The notes under the pieces were generated by a model. That model was not told the origin of the DNA and searched no databases. It worked only from the letters and a program-made list of their open reading frames with translations. The translations under genes and the position numbers were made by a program. Shown piece after piece: positions 44,746 to 56,329 of a DNA stretch of 64,000 nt. This DNA is from Tenrec ecaudatus (taxonomy: Eukaryota; Chordata; Mammalia; Afrosoricida; Tenrecidae): the NCBI RefSeq assembly GCF_050624435.1, contig NC_134536.1:130912758-130976757 (forward strand), written 5' to 3'. Within the stretch, counting starts at the first letter, position 1; every line of letters starts with the position of its first letter.

Positions 44746-44934
44746 AGGATTGTATCCATGTGGTGGCCCTACGACCAATGGGAAGACCGGGGGTTGCTTT
44801 CTTCCAAATACGTACCTGCTTACAAGGGACTCAAACCCAGGCCATCTACGGCCCCTGCGGTCCTGGGCAGACTCTGAAGCAAGCTCACCGCCGGAGGCGC
44901 TGCTGATGGAGGCAGCCTGCCGGCGGCAGTTAAA

Positions 44935-45190
44935 TATTAATGACTTCATTAAACACGTACTGAGACTTACTCAGTGCTGGGAACTCTGCTAAGCCCCTTA
45001 CGTGCATGAGCTCAGCGGATGCCCCTGATACGCTTGCAGGAGGGGTACCATCCTTAGCCTTGTTTTGCGAATCCAGAAATACAAACGCAAGGATGGAGGC
45101 GGTTTCCTGTGACGACAGAGTTGGCAAGTGGGATGACAGCAGGCAAGTTGGAAAGAGCTGACTGTCAGATTTCACACTCTTACCACTGGG
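44935..45190 (-). repeat. MIR, antisense
   Basis: It has 'actgagacttactcagtgct', 'aactctgctaagccccttac' and 'acagagttggcaagtgggat' in the antisense MIR order. Confidence 0.65.
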
Positions 45191-45689
45191 GTCCCTGGGT
45201 GGTCCCAACATTCCCGCCCTTCACTGCTCACTCAAAGCTCGGCGGGGCAAGCCCACCCAGAGGTACTTTAGAAGAACGTCCGGGTGATGTCCTTCCCCTA
45301 AAAATCAGTCACTGGGAATTCTATGGAGCACATGCCGACCCTGATCCAGGTTTGTTTGCCATGAGTTGGCGTTGGCTTGACGGCAGCTAGATTGCCACCG
45401 TCCCAAACCACAACTCGTAGGAGAATAGGGGGCAGCCTCAGACCCACCGCTGTTCCCCACTCCCCTCTGACCTGCCTGCATGTCTTCTGGCACGACTCAG
45501 CATGTCCCAACTCCTTCTCCCTAACTCTGTACAAATGGGCTCTTCTTTGTCCCTCAGGCCTTAAAACTCAGAGGGGCAGAGATGCAAAGATGTCAGTAAA
45601 CAACCACAGGTATGAACGTGTCCACTGGACTCTCAGCTGGTGAGATTTCAGTACTGATGTGAGCCATTGGGAGGTGCCTTTTTTGTTAA

Positions 45690-45995
45690 TTTAATTTCTT
45701 TTTATTAAACGCTTTTACGGGGGGCTCTTACAGCTGAATCCATACATTCATTCCTTGTGTCGAGCACATTTTTAATATGTTGCCATCATCATTTTTAAAG
45801 CATTCTTCTTCTACTTGAGCCCTTGATATCAGCTCCTCATTTTCCCTCTCTCTCCTACCCTCCCTTCCTCACGATCCCCTGATAAATTGTAATTTTCATG
45901 TCTTATATTGTCTGCTGTCTTCCCTTGCCCACTTTTCTGTTGTTCGTCCCCCTGGGAGAGGATTATATATCGACCCCTGTGATCGAATTCCCTTT
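45690..45995 (-). mobile_element. LINE-1-like 3' end, antisense
   Basis: It has 'acggggggctcttacagctg', 'catacattcattccttgtgt', 'gagcccttgatatcagctcc' and 'cccctgggagaggattatat'. Confidence 0.85.
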
Positions 45996-46119
45996 TGGGA
46001 GATGCATTTTTTAACATACAGGATCTCAAAACCACATGGCACAGACAGCTGTTCACCCGGAGGAGGAGGGGAGCTGAATGGCGGCCACAGCAGAAGGTGA
46101 GCCTGGTGGCAATAACATT

Positions 46120-47290
46120 TTTTTCCCCTGTAGTTTCCTAAAATAGCTTTATTGGCATGCATTTCTCATGTTATGCAATTTAATCTTTCAGTCACAGTAA
46201 GATCTGTGCCATCAACACCAGCATCCATCTCCGTACTCTTTCTTCCCCTCGTCGTCATTGTTAGCTCCCATGCCCCCCACCCTCTCCTGCCACACCCCCA
46301 GGCGATTATCAATCCACTGCTTCTATAGATCGGTCTAGCCTGGATTTCACATAGAGAAAAGGATACAGAATACAGGCAGGAATCAAACCCCCTCCCACCC
46401 ACCCCGCCCAACAACAAAGGCTGGATAAAACATGGAAAACCCTCCATCAAAAAACAACCAGAAAACATGAAAAACCGAAACAACTTTAAAATGAGTCCAA
46501 AGGGAGATCACACGATCACCTTGTGATCGAACAACATCTGGTGGCAATGAACCTTAAGACATGGAAGGTGACAGGAGTGCCTGGGGGTGGCTTTGTGTCC
46601 ATCTTCCTGCATTTCTTTGCCGACCTTCTGCTGCCTTCAACAATAAAAGCTGCCCATAGAGGTGGAGCAAGTCCAGCTTCAGAAGTCATTGGTCCAATGA
46701 TGATGTCAGGTTCCTATGGTGGTGGAATTCCTGACTGAGGGTGGGCTGAAGTAGAACGGAACTGAGGTGGGATGAGGTGAGAGACACTGTTGGGGTTTGG
46801 CCCATTGCTGGCACTGGCCGAGTTCGACAAATGGTTATTATTACTGTTGCTGTTATTTTGTTCAGTGGCTCAATTCCTACTATTTTAGCCAAGTCCTCCC
46901 CTGTTCTTAAAAAAAAAATCATTTTCTCTAAAAAAAACAAAAACAAGTGTTTTATTGGCATGTAATTTGTGTACTCTACAATTCAGTGGTTAAGACATGA
47001 AAGAGAGTTGTGAAATCATCATCGCAATCAATTTTAGAACTTTTCTTTTTCATTCTTGGGCCCATTTTTATTATTATCTCCCTATTACCTCCAATCTCTC
47101 TTGCATAACCCTAAGGAGCGATTCCTCCAGTTACTGCTGCTACGGATCACTTATCCTGCATTCCACAAGAAGAAAATCATCCCCCGAACAAGGAAAACGA
47201 AATAAAACCCAGAAAAACCCAATATAAAAGAGAGCAGAAGATGATAGAAACCAGAATAAACTTAAAACGGGTCAGAAGGGAAAACGAATG
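46120..47290 (-). mobile_element. Two older LINE 3'-end copies, antisense
   Basis: 46130-46510 ('agctttattggcatgcattt', 'agatctgtgccatcaacacc') and 46915-47285 ('gtgttttattggcatgtaat', 'gagttgtgaaatcatcatcg') share layout and a purine-rich right end ('aacaactttaaaatgagtcc' and 'aataaacttaaaacgggtca'). 46510-46915 between them is unassigned. Confidence 0.6.
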
Positions 47291-47514
47291 AGAGTATGGT
47301 AATGTTTAACTGAACTGGAGCTGCAGCAACCCACTCCCCAAAGCCCTCTGTCTGAGGGCCAGGCTTCACCTCCCTGGCCCATGGTCCGAGGGTTTGGGCG
47401 GGGGCTGAATCGCAGCATGCACAGGATCCATGCTTGTTGGATGTGTGAAAGAAAGAATGAATCCATGCACAGGAGGGGAGGCAATGCAAAGCGACAATAC
47501 TCAGGCCAACACAG

Positions 47515-47720
47515 ATCCCTGGACTTTATTGATCACCTACTAGGTGCCCAGTACTCAGAGTACATTTTTTTTCTCTTGCAACAACTCTCTAAGGTAGGCA
47601 TCCTCACTCCCATTTTGCCAACAAGGAAACTGAGGCATAGAGCACTTTGTACGTCAGGTCACACAACTTGTGAGGGGTAGCCAGGATTCTGGCCCTCGTC
47701 TGCCCGATGCCATGGTCCAG
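47515..47720 (-). repeat. MIR, antisense, well preserved
   Basis: It runs 'ttgatcacctactaggtgcc', 'cattttgccaacaaggaaac', 'tgaggcatagagcactttgt', 'ggtcacacaacttgtgaggg', 'gccaggattctggccctcgt'. All core blocks are in order. Confidence 0.85.
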
Positions 47721-47939
47721 ACTGCCTACCTGTCCCTCACCTCCAGACTAGGGCATCTTATTTCACCCACTGATCTTCTGTATGGAAACATGGTCTCTCA
47801 AAGTCTCACATGTGACAACTAGGGTTCAAAGCCCCTCCCCTCCCCAATCCCGCTACCCAGTCCACTCTTCTGTGAACCCGATCAGTCAGAGCCTCTTTAC
47901 TTGGCCCTGGAAGCTGGCAAACACCTTGCTGCTGGGGCT

Positions 47940-48385
47940 AGGTGAGGAACCTTGGTGGCCCAGTGGATTATGCATTGGGCTACTAACCATAAGATCAGCA
48001 GTTAGAAACCACCAGCCTCGCTGAGGGAGAAAGATGAGATGTTCTGTTCCCATAAAGATTTACACTCTCAGAAACCCAAAGGGATGGTTCTATCCCGACC
48101 TGTAGGATCGCTGTGAGTCAGAATTAACTCAGTGGCAGTGTTTGGTCTTAGTTTGGTGGTTAGGTGAGGATCCTGGGGTATCACGAGTTATGGACCGAGT
48201 TAGGCTAGTCTCAAGGGCAGCAGTTCGAACCCACCAACTGCTCTGAGGGAGACCTATGAGGCTGTCTGCTCCCGTAAGGGTTTACAGCCTCGAAAGCCTA
48301 GGGAGTAGCTCTACTCTGTCCTACAGGGCTGCTATGAGTTGGAATGGACTCGATTTCAGTGGGTTTGATTGTTTGTTTGTTTTGG
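47940..48385 (+). mobile_element. Two consecutive AfroSINE-type SINEs
   Basis: The first (47940-48160) has 'ggaaccttggtggcccagtg', 'gctactaaccataagatcag' and the tail 'gctgtgagtcagaattaact'. The second (48170-48385) has 'aagggcagcagttcgaaccc' and the tail 'gctatgagttggaatggact'. Confidence 0.9.
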
Positions 48386-48579
48386 GTGGTTAGGTGGGTT
48401 TCTGGTGAAATAGACGCCCTCCCCTACCTCCACCTTCCCTCTCCTACACCTGTTTTTTGGGGGGCCAGGGAGTAAGGGAGATGGGGCTGCCTCTGAGCAG
48501 GGCATGCATCCATGTCCACTTGCTGAGGGCTTTCCCAGGGTATGAGACCTTCAGACCAAAAAGCAAGACGCCTGCTGAG

Positions 48580-48925
48580 ACGGCACTCCTGTTCATGGCA
48601 ATGTCTGTGTGTCAGGAGAGGACTGGGCTCCGTAGGATGTTCAGTGAATGCAATTTCTTTCCTGTTGGTTTTGGAAGAAGACTTTCCTTTTGAGGTGCCT
48701 CTGGGTGAATTTGAACCTCCAAGCTCCCAGTGATGTAGTATGTGACTGTCCGTGCCACCCAAAGACCCCAAAACAAAAGCCCTGAGCAAACTGAGACAAG
48801 CTGCTCTCCCTGGGAGGTTCAGACTGATCAGGCACTCCACCATCGATGGAGCTGTCTGTCCTTAAACAGACTTATAGCCTCCGAAACTCCATGTGTCAGA
48901 ATTGACAGGATAGAGGTGGGTTTAG
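48580..48925. mobile_element. Antisense second-subtype SINE followed by a sense SINE fragment
   Basis: 48590-48765 has 'gaggtgcctctgggtgaatt' and 'tgactgtccgtgccacccaa' (antisense). 48830-48920 has 'gcctccgaaactccatgtgt' and 'cagaattgacagg' (sense tail). Confidence 0.6.
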
Positions 48926-49089
48926 TATAGGTAGGACCAAGTCCTAGAAATTCTGGTTTAAATATCATATGAATATAATTTTATTGAATATACCATCTGT
49001 TTATTAAATCCTCCACAATGTCTTTGGTAGCTTCCTTTTGTCCCTCAGTTAAGGGTCATGCATTGCGTGTCTTTTTGCCATTCCCCAAA

Positions 49090-49300
49090 TTTAATGCTGT
49101 TGCTACCCACTGCCGTCGAATCCACGCTGACCCATAAGGACCCCACAGGACAGAGGAGAACTGCTCCTGTGGGTTTCTGAGACCGTCACTCTTAACTGGA
49201 GTAGAAAGAGTCTCTACTCTTTCTCTCATGGAGAGGCTGGTGGGTTCGAACTACTGATCTTGTGGTTAGCAGACCAACTTGTAACCTACTGTGCTATTGT
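49090..49300 (-). mobile_element. AfroSINE-type SINE, antisense
   Basis: It has 'ccactgccgtcgaatccacg', 'gtgggtttctgagaccgtca', 'ggtgggttcgaactactgat' and 'gtggttagcagaccaacttg'. It directly abuts the RTE copy. Confidence 0.9.
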
Positions 49301-49304
49301 TGGT

Positions 49305-50225
49305 TTTGTGAGGTGCCATTGCGTTGTTCCGACTTATAGCAGTCTTCTGCACAGTAGACTCACAATTGGTGTCTGGTTGAGCCCATTATTGCAGCCACCC
49401 CATTAATCCATCTGGTCAAGAGCCTTGCTCTTTTTCACTGTCCCTCATTTCAACCAGCAGTAGGGCCTTTTCTATGGACTGGTCTTGCATGATAGCATGT
49501 CCATTGAACGTGAGACGAAGTCTCGCCAGCCTCACGTTTAAGGAGCATTCTGGGTGTGCACTTCTTCCGAGACTGATTTGGTCATTCTCCTGGAAGGCCA
49601 CGGCACCTTCGTATTCTTTGCTAGCACCAGCGTTCAAATGCACGACTTCTTCTTTGGTCCCCCTTCCTCAACGTCCAGCTTTCATTTGCATATGAGGTGA
49701 TGGGTCAGGCACACCTTGACATCCTTGCTCTTCGGCACTTTAAAGAGGTCTTGTGCCCTGGATGTATTCAATGCACTGTGACTTAGGATCTCTTGACTGC
49801 TGCTCCCGTGAGCAAGGCTTGTGCATGCAAGCCAGGTAAAATCCTTGACGGCGGTAATCTTTTCTCCGTTTATCATGATGTTGCCTACCGGTTCCATTGC
49901 GATGATTTATTTATTTATCTTTTTACACTGAGTTGCAACCCTGACAGGTGCGATCCTCGATTTTCATCAAGTGCTAAAAGCCCTCACCGTAGCAAGCCGA
50001 CTTGTGTCTTCTGCATATGGAAGGTTTGTTAGCCAGCCTTCCTTCAATTCTTCTTCATCGAGTCCAGCTTCTCTGATGACTAGCTCAGCATACAGATTGA
50101 ATACATATGCTACATGGACACAACCCTGACACCCACCTTTCCTGATTTTAAACCATGTAGGAATCAATGCCTCCTTCCGTTCAAACACTGAAAAGAATGG
50201 AAATTCCAAAACAATTAAGTGTGCT
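49305..50225 (-). mobile_element. RTE-type LINE, antisense, 3' part with reverse-transcriptase remnant
   Basis: The 3' end is at left ('gaggtgccattgcgttgttc', 'cccattattgcagccacccc'). Antisense reading of 49967-50209 gives KGGCQGCVHVAYVFNLYAEL, then GLDEEELKEG and NLPYAEDTS. These correspond to the RT core 'QGC…FNLYAE' and the YADD catalytic box, the latter mutated to YAED. The element is dead. Confidence 0.92.
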
Positions 50226-50589
50226 TAGCTCGAACCTGGACATGGACCAAGAGGATTCGTTCAAACAGAATTATGTCATTAAGTAGATTCCAACTCATAG
50301 TGATCCTCTATGACAGAACAGACTTGCCTCAGAGGGGCTTCTATGCTGTAATCTTGATAGGATCCAATCGCTGGATCTGTCTCTCAAATGGGGCTGCTGG
50401 GCAGATGGGAACCATTCCCTTTCAGAGCATGTCGGTCCATTTACCCACTTAGTGTTTGCATTCCCAGGGTTCCTTCGTCTAGAATGTCTTTCTCAATTTT
50501 ATTTACCTGCCTTGACATTGATGGACATTTTTTTAAGAGTCCAGGCTCCTTCTACTCTGGAGTCCCTCAGCAATATTGATCTCTGGTGA

Positions 50590-51060
50590 TTTCCTCCTGA
50601 GAGAATTCAGGCTAAGCACATTTCGTCAGAACACTGTGGGGTAAAAGCACGTGGCATTGCAGCCCATTGGAGGCCCTGCATGCCTCTGTCCCCTCTGCAG
50701 CTCCGCGGAGGGATCTAACGACAGCTGGTCTCGTTGTTGGCGAAACTAAGTTTGATCCTCTGCTTAAGTGGCGTCCGCCGTTATTTCTCCCAAACACGTT
50801 TTCTCCTTTCTAATTAATGAAGTCATCCGAGGGGCTTTCTTTTGATTGCACGAATATCCTGCCAGCCTTTTACTCAGCACGAGCACAATGCATTGATGAT
50901 CCTTAGCAGAATCAATTATTGCATTGTAAAATCGTAATTTTCCAGTTTTATCACTCCTCCTACTTCACAGCCATTGCTCTGTAAAGAAGTTTAAACGTTT
51001 TTAGTATCATCTGTGGACTAAAGCGTTCTTCATGAAAAAGAAAAACCCACCCCCACCCCC
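50590..51060. promoter_or_regulatory. Candidate conserved non-coding element
   Basis: A repeat-free stretch with several intact CpGs on its left ('ctccgcggagggatctaacg', 'gtggcgtccgccgttatttc') passes into an AT-rich block. That block is packed with homeodomain- and POU/CEBP-like cores ('cttctaattaatgaagtcat', 'cacaatgcattgatgatcct', 'caattattgcattgtaaaat'). This is the usual look of a developmental enhancer in a gene desert. Conservation cannot be tested here. Confidence 0.3.
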
Positions 51061-51470
51061 CAACAACAACACAAAATGCAGTGTATTATAATCCATTCTA
51101 GATATTAAAGCTCAAGTGGTCCCATAGTTGGTCAGTGGGAGCCCCTCAGTGGACTCCTGTGTTCCTTCGACATAGAACTTGAGCACTTTCTTGGCCTACC
51201 TGGACAGTCTAGGCTCACCTTGTACTTTCTCTGCGACAGATGCAAATCAGCCTTTAAGGAGCCCCGGACCACCTCCGCGCTGCCTGGCCCCGGAAAACCG
51301 GGGACCATGTGTTGCGTGTGCTCACCACTGTTGACACCCTCGCTCTTCCTAGGCCTGTCCAGTGAGTGGGGCTAGGAAAGATCTTTCTTTTGAATGAATT
51401 TTGAATTTATCTTTCTCTCATCAGCTCATGGAATTCTGGTGAGTGCGCACACACACATGCAGGGCCTTCA
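51061..51470. other. Non-coding, no clear feature
   Basis: Unique-looking sequence between the candidate regulatory block and the U2 array. Confidence 0.35.
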
Positions 51471-51711
51471 ACAATATATGGGATCCTTCTCGGCCTTTTG
51501 GCTAAGATCAAGTGTAACAATATATGGGATCCTTCTCGGCCTTTTGGCTAAGATCAAGTGTAACAATATATGGGATCCTTCTCGGCCTTTTGGCTAAGAT
51601 CAAGTGTAACAATATATGGGATCCTTCTCGGCCTTTTGGCTAAGATCAAGTGTAACAATATATGGGATCCTTCTCGGCCTTTTGGCTAAGATCAAGTGTA
51701 ACAATATATGG
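51471..51711 (+). repeat. Tandem array of five U2 snRNA 5'-end fragments
   Basis: Five identical 46-bp units fill 51481-51710. Each holds about 34 bp matching the first 35 nt of U2 snRNA (from 'atccttctcggccttttggc' to 'taagatcaagtgta', with one base missing near position 4), followed by an 11-12 bp linker acaatatatggg. The linker acaatatatgg also precedes the first unit (51471-51481) and ends the last (51701-51711). No Sm site, 3' stem or upstream PSE is present, so this is not a functional U2 gene. Confidence 0.93.
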
Positions 51712-53800
51712 CATCTCTTCATTATCTTTTTCCCAGCCGTCTTTTCAAGCCCCTTCTCTCTCACACGCGTGCCATCTCGCCATCACTGAGCCGGGCTGTG
51801 CGGTGGCCACAGTGACTGTCCTCGTGCCGTGCATCCATCACCGCCCACTCATGTCCGAACCTGCATCCCCTTTGACACTGGCAGTTTAAATCCAGCAGCA
51901 CAGGAGTCTCCTCTCCTCACAGCGCACACCTGCCTCTCGTTTGCCCCACAGCCAGAGAACCCGGCTCCCAACAGCAGGGCCGTATCTACGCATTTTCAAG
52001 ATCCCGGATGACACCCGGCCCAGCTTCGGAATGGCTGCACCCGTAATGTTACCCATGACACCACTCTGAGGTTAGCTGCAAGCCTTCCCTGTAATCCCCC
52101 TTATCCCCTTTGGAATAAATCCCAAAAAGGGGGTCAGTCAAGAGACTCCTGTTCTAAATGACATCCTCTTCTTTTTTTTCCTCTCTGGATTTGATATCTA
52201 GTCAAATTTATTTGCTTTTGTTAAAACTCAACACGCTGGTTTGCTCTTCTCCATGCTGGTAGATTTAAGGGTATCTCCCCGAACCGTCGAAACACAAACG
52301 ACTGAAGAAAATCAAAAGTACAAAAAGGTATACTTGATACAAACCCTCCTCTCCAACCCATCCACCGCATGCTTTAACTCACTCACCCCTTGCAGATGAC
52401 AAAGGATTTTCATTAGATTCACGTTTCTTCTTCCTGGTTCCCCCCTTCCTCTGGCCCCCCTTTTCTTAATAGCATCGACCTAAGTGAAAGGAAAGGAGGG
52501 TAGGATTAGCTCAAGTGCTGGAGGGGAGCAATTTCATGAACATTTTCCTCGGGAATACAAGCCAAGGGAAGTGTAAGTATTGACTAGTGATTATGCCTAA
52601 GAACTTTTTAGTCAGGCTCTTAAGGAGAGGGATGACAGAGGTAAAGAAGAGGTGACAGGTGTCACCAAGGGGGGAAAACAGGCAGGGTACTCAAAGAGCT
52701 GGCCCAGCATCTCAGAAATGGTCAGAGGGATTGCACTTGTTTGAAAGGCTCACGGACGCTCCCCCCATCTGCCCATGTGTTAGACTGTGGTGATTTGCAT
52801 GTTACTGCGATGCTGGGAACTGTGTCACTGATAACTGGACCGCCAGCAGGGTCGCCCATGGGGGCCAGATTTCTGCAGAGCATCCAGTCTGAGTCAGGTT
52901 ACTAGGAAAGGCCTGGGGAAATACTTCTAAAAATTAGGCACCGAGAACCCCGTGGCTCACCAGAGAATACAGTCATGCGTGAAGATGAGCCTGTAAGTTG
53001 TAAGGCAGTCACAGTCCAGGGCACCCAGGTATACCAGAGACTCAGGTATACCACTAATGGTGAAGGACCGGGCGATGTGTTGCTTTACTGTCTGCGGTGT
53101 TACTGTGAGTCAGAGCTGGCTTGATTGGAACTCAGAAGAGGAATCATAACAGCATCCCTTCCATGACACAGAGCCAGGATTGAATCCAGACTCAGGGTGG
53201 GCAAGCCCAATGCTTTGTTTGAGCTGAGGGCTGTGAACTCTATGAGGAATCCCATTTACCTCTGTTCAACACGCAAAGAGTAAAGATACGGCGCTTTTGG
53301 AAGATGATTTAATGTTAGCTGAAGACAAAGTGAGGGCATGCTGTCTAATTACTATTTTACCTCCTCCTTCTTCAGTGGGGAGAGTGGGCTTCCAATTGAA
53401 AAAGGTAGAACAAACATTGTAAAGAGGGGATTGGAGTCAAGGGAGGGCGAGGAAGCAATAAAACCAGCAGCAACAGCGAAAATGAACCTGGGGCTCCCGG
53501 CTGGATGAATTATGTCCTGCAGCTCTGAGAGGACTTGACATGTGATTTCAGAGCTGTTGCCATTCATCTTTGATACATGACAGAGAGACGGGGATCTGTG
53601 CTCAGAGACAAGAGACGGGCATGTATGTTCTTGACATTCAAAAAGGAGGAAAGAGTGAATTCTGGAAGTTAGAAGCAGTGGGCTGAGACGTTCTCACCAG
53701 CAGGATTATGGGAAGGTGTGTGTACTTCCCAGCAGAGTTGGCTCTGAGTCCCACCTTGGGGTAGAACTAGGGCAGGGCCAGGGCAGACTTTTGGAGTTAC
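51712..53800. other. Non-coding, mostly unique
   Basis: No exon or RNA gene. MIR-like traces lie near 53150-53210 ('gagccaggattgaatccaga'). A SINE-tail-like segment lies near 53095-53130 ('ggtgttactgtgagtcagag'). Confidence 0.4.
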
Positions 53801-53804
53801 TTCC

Positions 53805-54390
53805 TGTCATGGATTAAATTGTGTCCCCCCAAAATATGCATCAACTAGGGTAGGCCATGGTTTCCAGGATTTGGTGGGTGTCCTCCAGTTTGTGATCCGA
53901 TGTAATTATCTTCCATTGTGATGTGTTATAAATCCTCAACTCTAGATGTTAATGGGGCAGGATCAATGTGTGTGGTGTGTATTATGTGTGTGGTGTATCT
54001 TGAGTCACAGCCTTCTAAGAAGGAGGGACTCAAGTCCTACTCTTACTCAAGTTACAAATGAAGAAAGGAGAGAGAATTGAGCAAGCAGGAAGGGGGAAGG
54101 GTTCTGATCAGCAAGAAAGAAGTCCTGGGAGCGGAGTGTGTTCTTTGGACCTAGGATCCCTGTGCTGAGAACCTCCTAGACCCAGGGTAAGATAAATCCC
54201 AAGGCTCATAGAGATTTGCTAGGAATGCTGGGTCCATAGATGCTGAAAGGGAACAGGGATCTTCCCTGAGAGATGGTGTCCAGGATTTGAACTTCTAGCT
54301 TTCTAAACTGTGAGAGAATACATTTCTGTTTGTTAAAGCCTCTCCCCTGTGGTATTACAGTTACAGTGTCTCTAGATGGCTAAGGAGGCC
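53805..54390 (+). repeat. Interspersed repeat family B, copy 2
   Basis: It begins 'catggattaaattgtgtccc', carries 'tttggacctaggatccctgt' plus 'gctgagaacctcctagaccc', and ends 'gtgagagaatacatttctgt', 'tctctagatggctaagga'. It shares the central block with 35855-36720. About 585 bp; class not determined. Confidence 0.6.
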
Positions 54391-54744
54391 CCACTTTCAG
54401 GACCAGCAGTGTGGTACTTTTGGGGTCTTCTTATTATCCCTTGTCTGTAATAGATAATGTACCACAGAGGACCTCCATCGCCATATTTGTCTTGCATTGG
54501 TTTCTCCAGAAGCCAGCCGTGATCCAAGGATTTGTGTGAACACGAGGAAGTGTTTCTAGGAGGAATGGGCAGGGGGGTGGGAAGGAAGGGAGCGAGAATC
54601 AGGGAAAGAGGATAACTTTGGATCATCCCCACAGGAGAACCCTAAAGAGCGTAGTATTCGTCCCAGAGTGGTCTAGGCCATGGAGGGGGCTAGACCATGT
54701 TAATCCCCTCCCACCCCCACTGTCACTCATTGCTTACGGGGCGC

Positions 54745-54875
54745 TCTGGTGGCAAGGTGGCTAAATACTCAGCCACTGACTATGAAGAGCCACAGCCTTG
54801 GAGACCCTCTGGGCAGTTCTATTCTGACCTGTAGGGTCACTAGAAGTCAGAATCAACTCAGGGGCAGTGTTTCAT
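54745..54875 (+). mobile_element. AfroSINE-type SINE, internally deleted
   Basis: The head 'ctctggtggcaaggtggcta' jumps to 'ccttggagaccctctgggca' and the tail 'gtcactagaagtcagaatca'. Confidence 0.75.
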
Positions 54876-55504
54876 TTTTTGTTTCTTTGTGTTATGTTTT
54901 TCATTTTTTTGTCCGGGAGATTTGAATTTCCTGGGCAAGGCAGCCTGAGAGCAGTCTTGTGACGGGGACTCGGGTGCCTCCGACGGAGGTGCACATCAGG
55001 GTGTTTGTGGCCACCGGGGTGGTAAAGAGCCCTGCGGGGGTTGTGATGGGGGACTGAAAACCTTTCACGGTAGCCGTGGCCAAGTTGCGCATGGAGTCAG
55101 ACTGGGTGTGCAGTGTGGGCTCTGGGCTCTGTGGGGCAGTCGTGTTCCATCACACAGACTCTGGAGACATCTGACATGCTGTCTGACTGCTCAGCACCGT
55201 CAAGTACCTTTCTGATGCTTGCTCACATGCTTGATGCCTGGGGAATGCTATCCCCAGGCAGAATCCAGAGAACTGGGCTCTTAGCATCCTTGGGGGTGTT
55301 GTAAATTTCCTATGCATGGCTACTAACCCAATTTGAGGACCAAAGTGCCCTCTTCTCAAGCCATGGTATTTTCAATCACCTCATCTGAATGTGAAAGCCA
55401 GGCCAGGAATAAGGAGATTGAAGAAGAATCACTTCCTTTGAACTGTGGTGTTGGCAAACAATATTGCATATGCCATGAGCTGCCGGAAGAATGAATCTAT
55501 CTGT

Positions 55505-56320
55505 CTCAGGACCGCTGGTGGAATAGTGGGTTACATGTTGGGCTGTGAACCACAAGGCCAGCAGTTCAAAACCACCGCCTGGGAGAAAGATGAGGCTTTC
55601 TACTCCCATAAAGAGGTACAGTCTCATCCCCTTACCAAAGCATTGCAGGGAGGAGACGAGCCAGTCAGGGTGCAGTGTAGCAACGGTGAAACATACAACA
55701 TTCCTCTAGTTCCTAAATGATCCCTCCCCCCACACCCACTAGCGTGATCCCAATTCTACTTACAAATCCAGCTAGACCAGAGGATGTCCACTGGTACAGA
55801 TAGGAACTGGAAACACAGGGAATCCAGGGTGGATGATCCCTTCAGGACCCGTGGTGAGAGTGGTGATACCAGGAGGGTGGATGGAGGGTAGGGTAGAGAG
55901 GGGGAACAGATTATAAGGATCTACATATAATCTCCTCGCTGGGGGATGGACAACAGAAAAGTGGGTGAAAGGAGACATCGGACAGTGTAAGATATGACAA
56001 AATAATAATTTATGAATTTGCAAGGGTTCATGAGGGAGCAGGGAATGGGGATGGAACGGGGAGTGGGGAGGGAGGGGGGGAAATGAGGAGCTGATGTCAG
56101 GGACTTAAGTGGAGAGCAAATGTTTTCAGAATGATGAGGGTAACGAATGTACAAATGTGCTTGCCCCAATTGATGTATGTGTGGATTGTGATAAGAATTG
56201 TATGAGCCCCCAACAAAATGATTAAAAAAAAACAAGTTACAGTCTCAGGAAGCTAGAGAGGCAGTTCTACTCTGCTCAATAGCATCACTAGGAGTCAGAA
56301 TCTACTTGCTGGCAGTGAGA
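55505..56320 (+). mobile_element. AfroSINE-type SINE split by a LINE insertion
   Basis: The left half (55505-55626) has 'gggttacatgttgggctgtg', 'ccagcagttcaaaaccaccg' and 'ctactcccataaagaggtac'. The right half (56236-56320) has 'gttacagtctcaggaagcta' and the tail 'actaggagtcagaatctact'. The break falls in 'tacagtctca', which is present on both sides of the insert. Confidence 0.88.
55627..56235 (+). mobile_element. 5'-truncated LINE-1-like 3' end, sense, with A-rich tail
   Basis: It reads in the sense direction the same 3' end that is antisense elsewhere: 'gatctacatataatctcctc', 'gaaaagtgggtgaaaggaga', 'ttgtatgagcccccaacaaa', then 'atgattaaaaaaaaacaa'. The duplicated 'tacagtctca' at both ends is the target-site duplication. 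Confidence 0.88.
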
Positions 56321-56329
56321 TGGTGAAGT

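Noticed and set aside
44593-44949. A 118-codon minus-strand frame
   Set aside because: It overlaps an antisense LINE-1 fragment and has no recognisable domain.
51471-51711. CRISPR array or functional U2 gene cluster
   Set aside because: Units are fully identical with no variable spacers, the host is a mammal, and each unit has only the first ~35 nt of U2 without Sm site or promoter elements.
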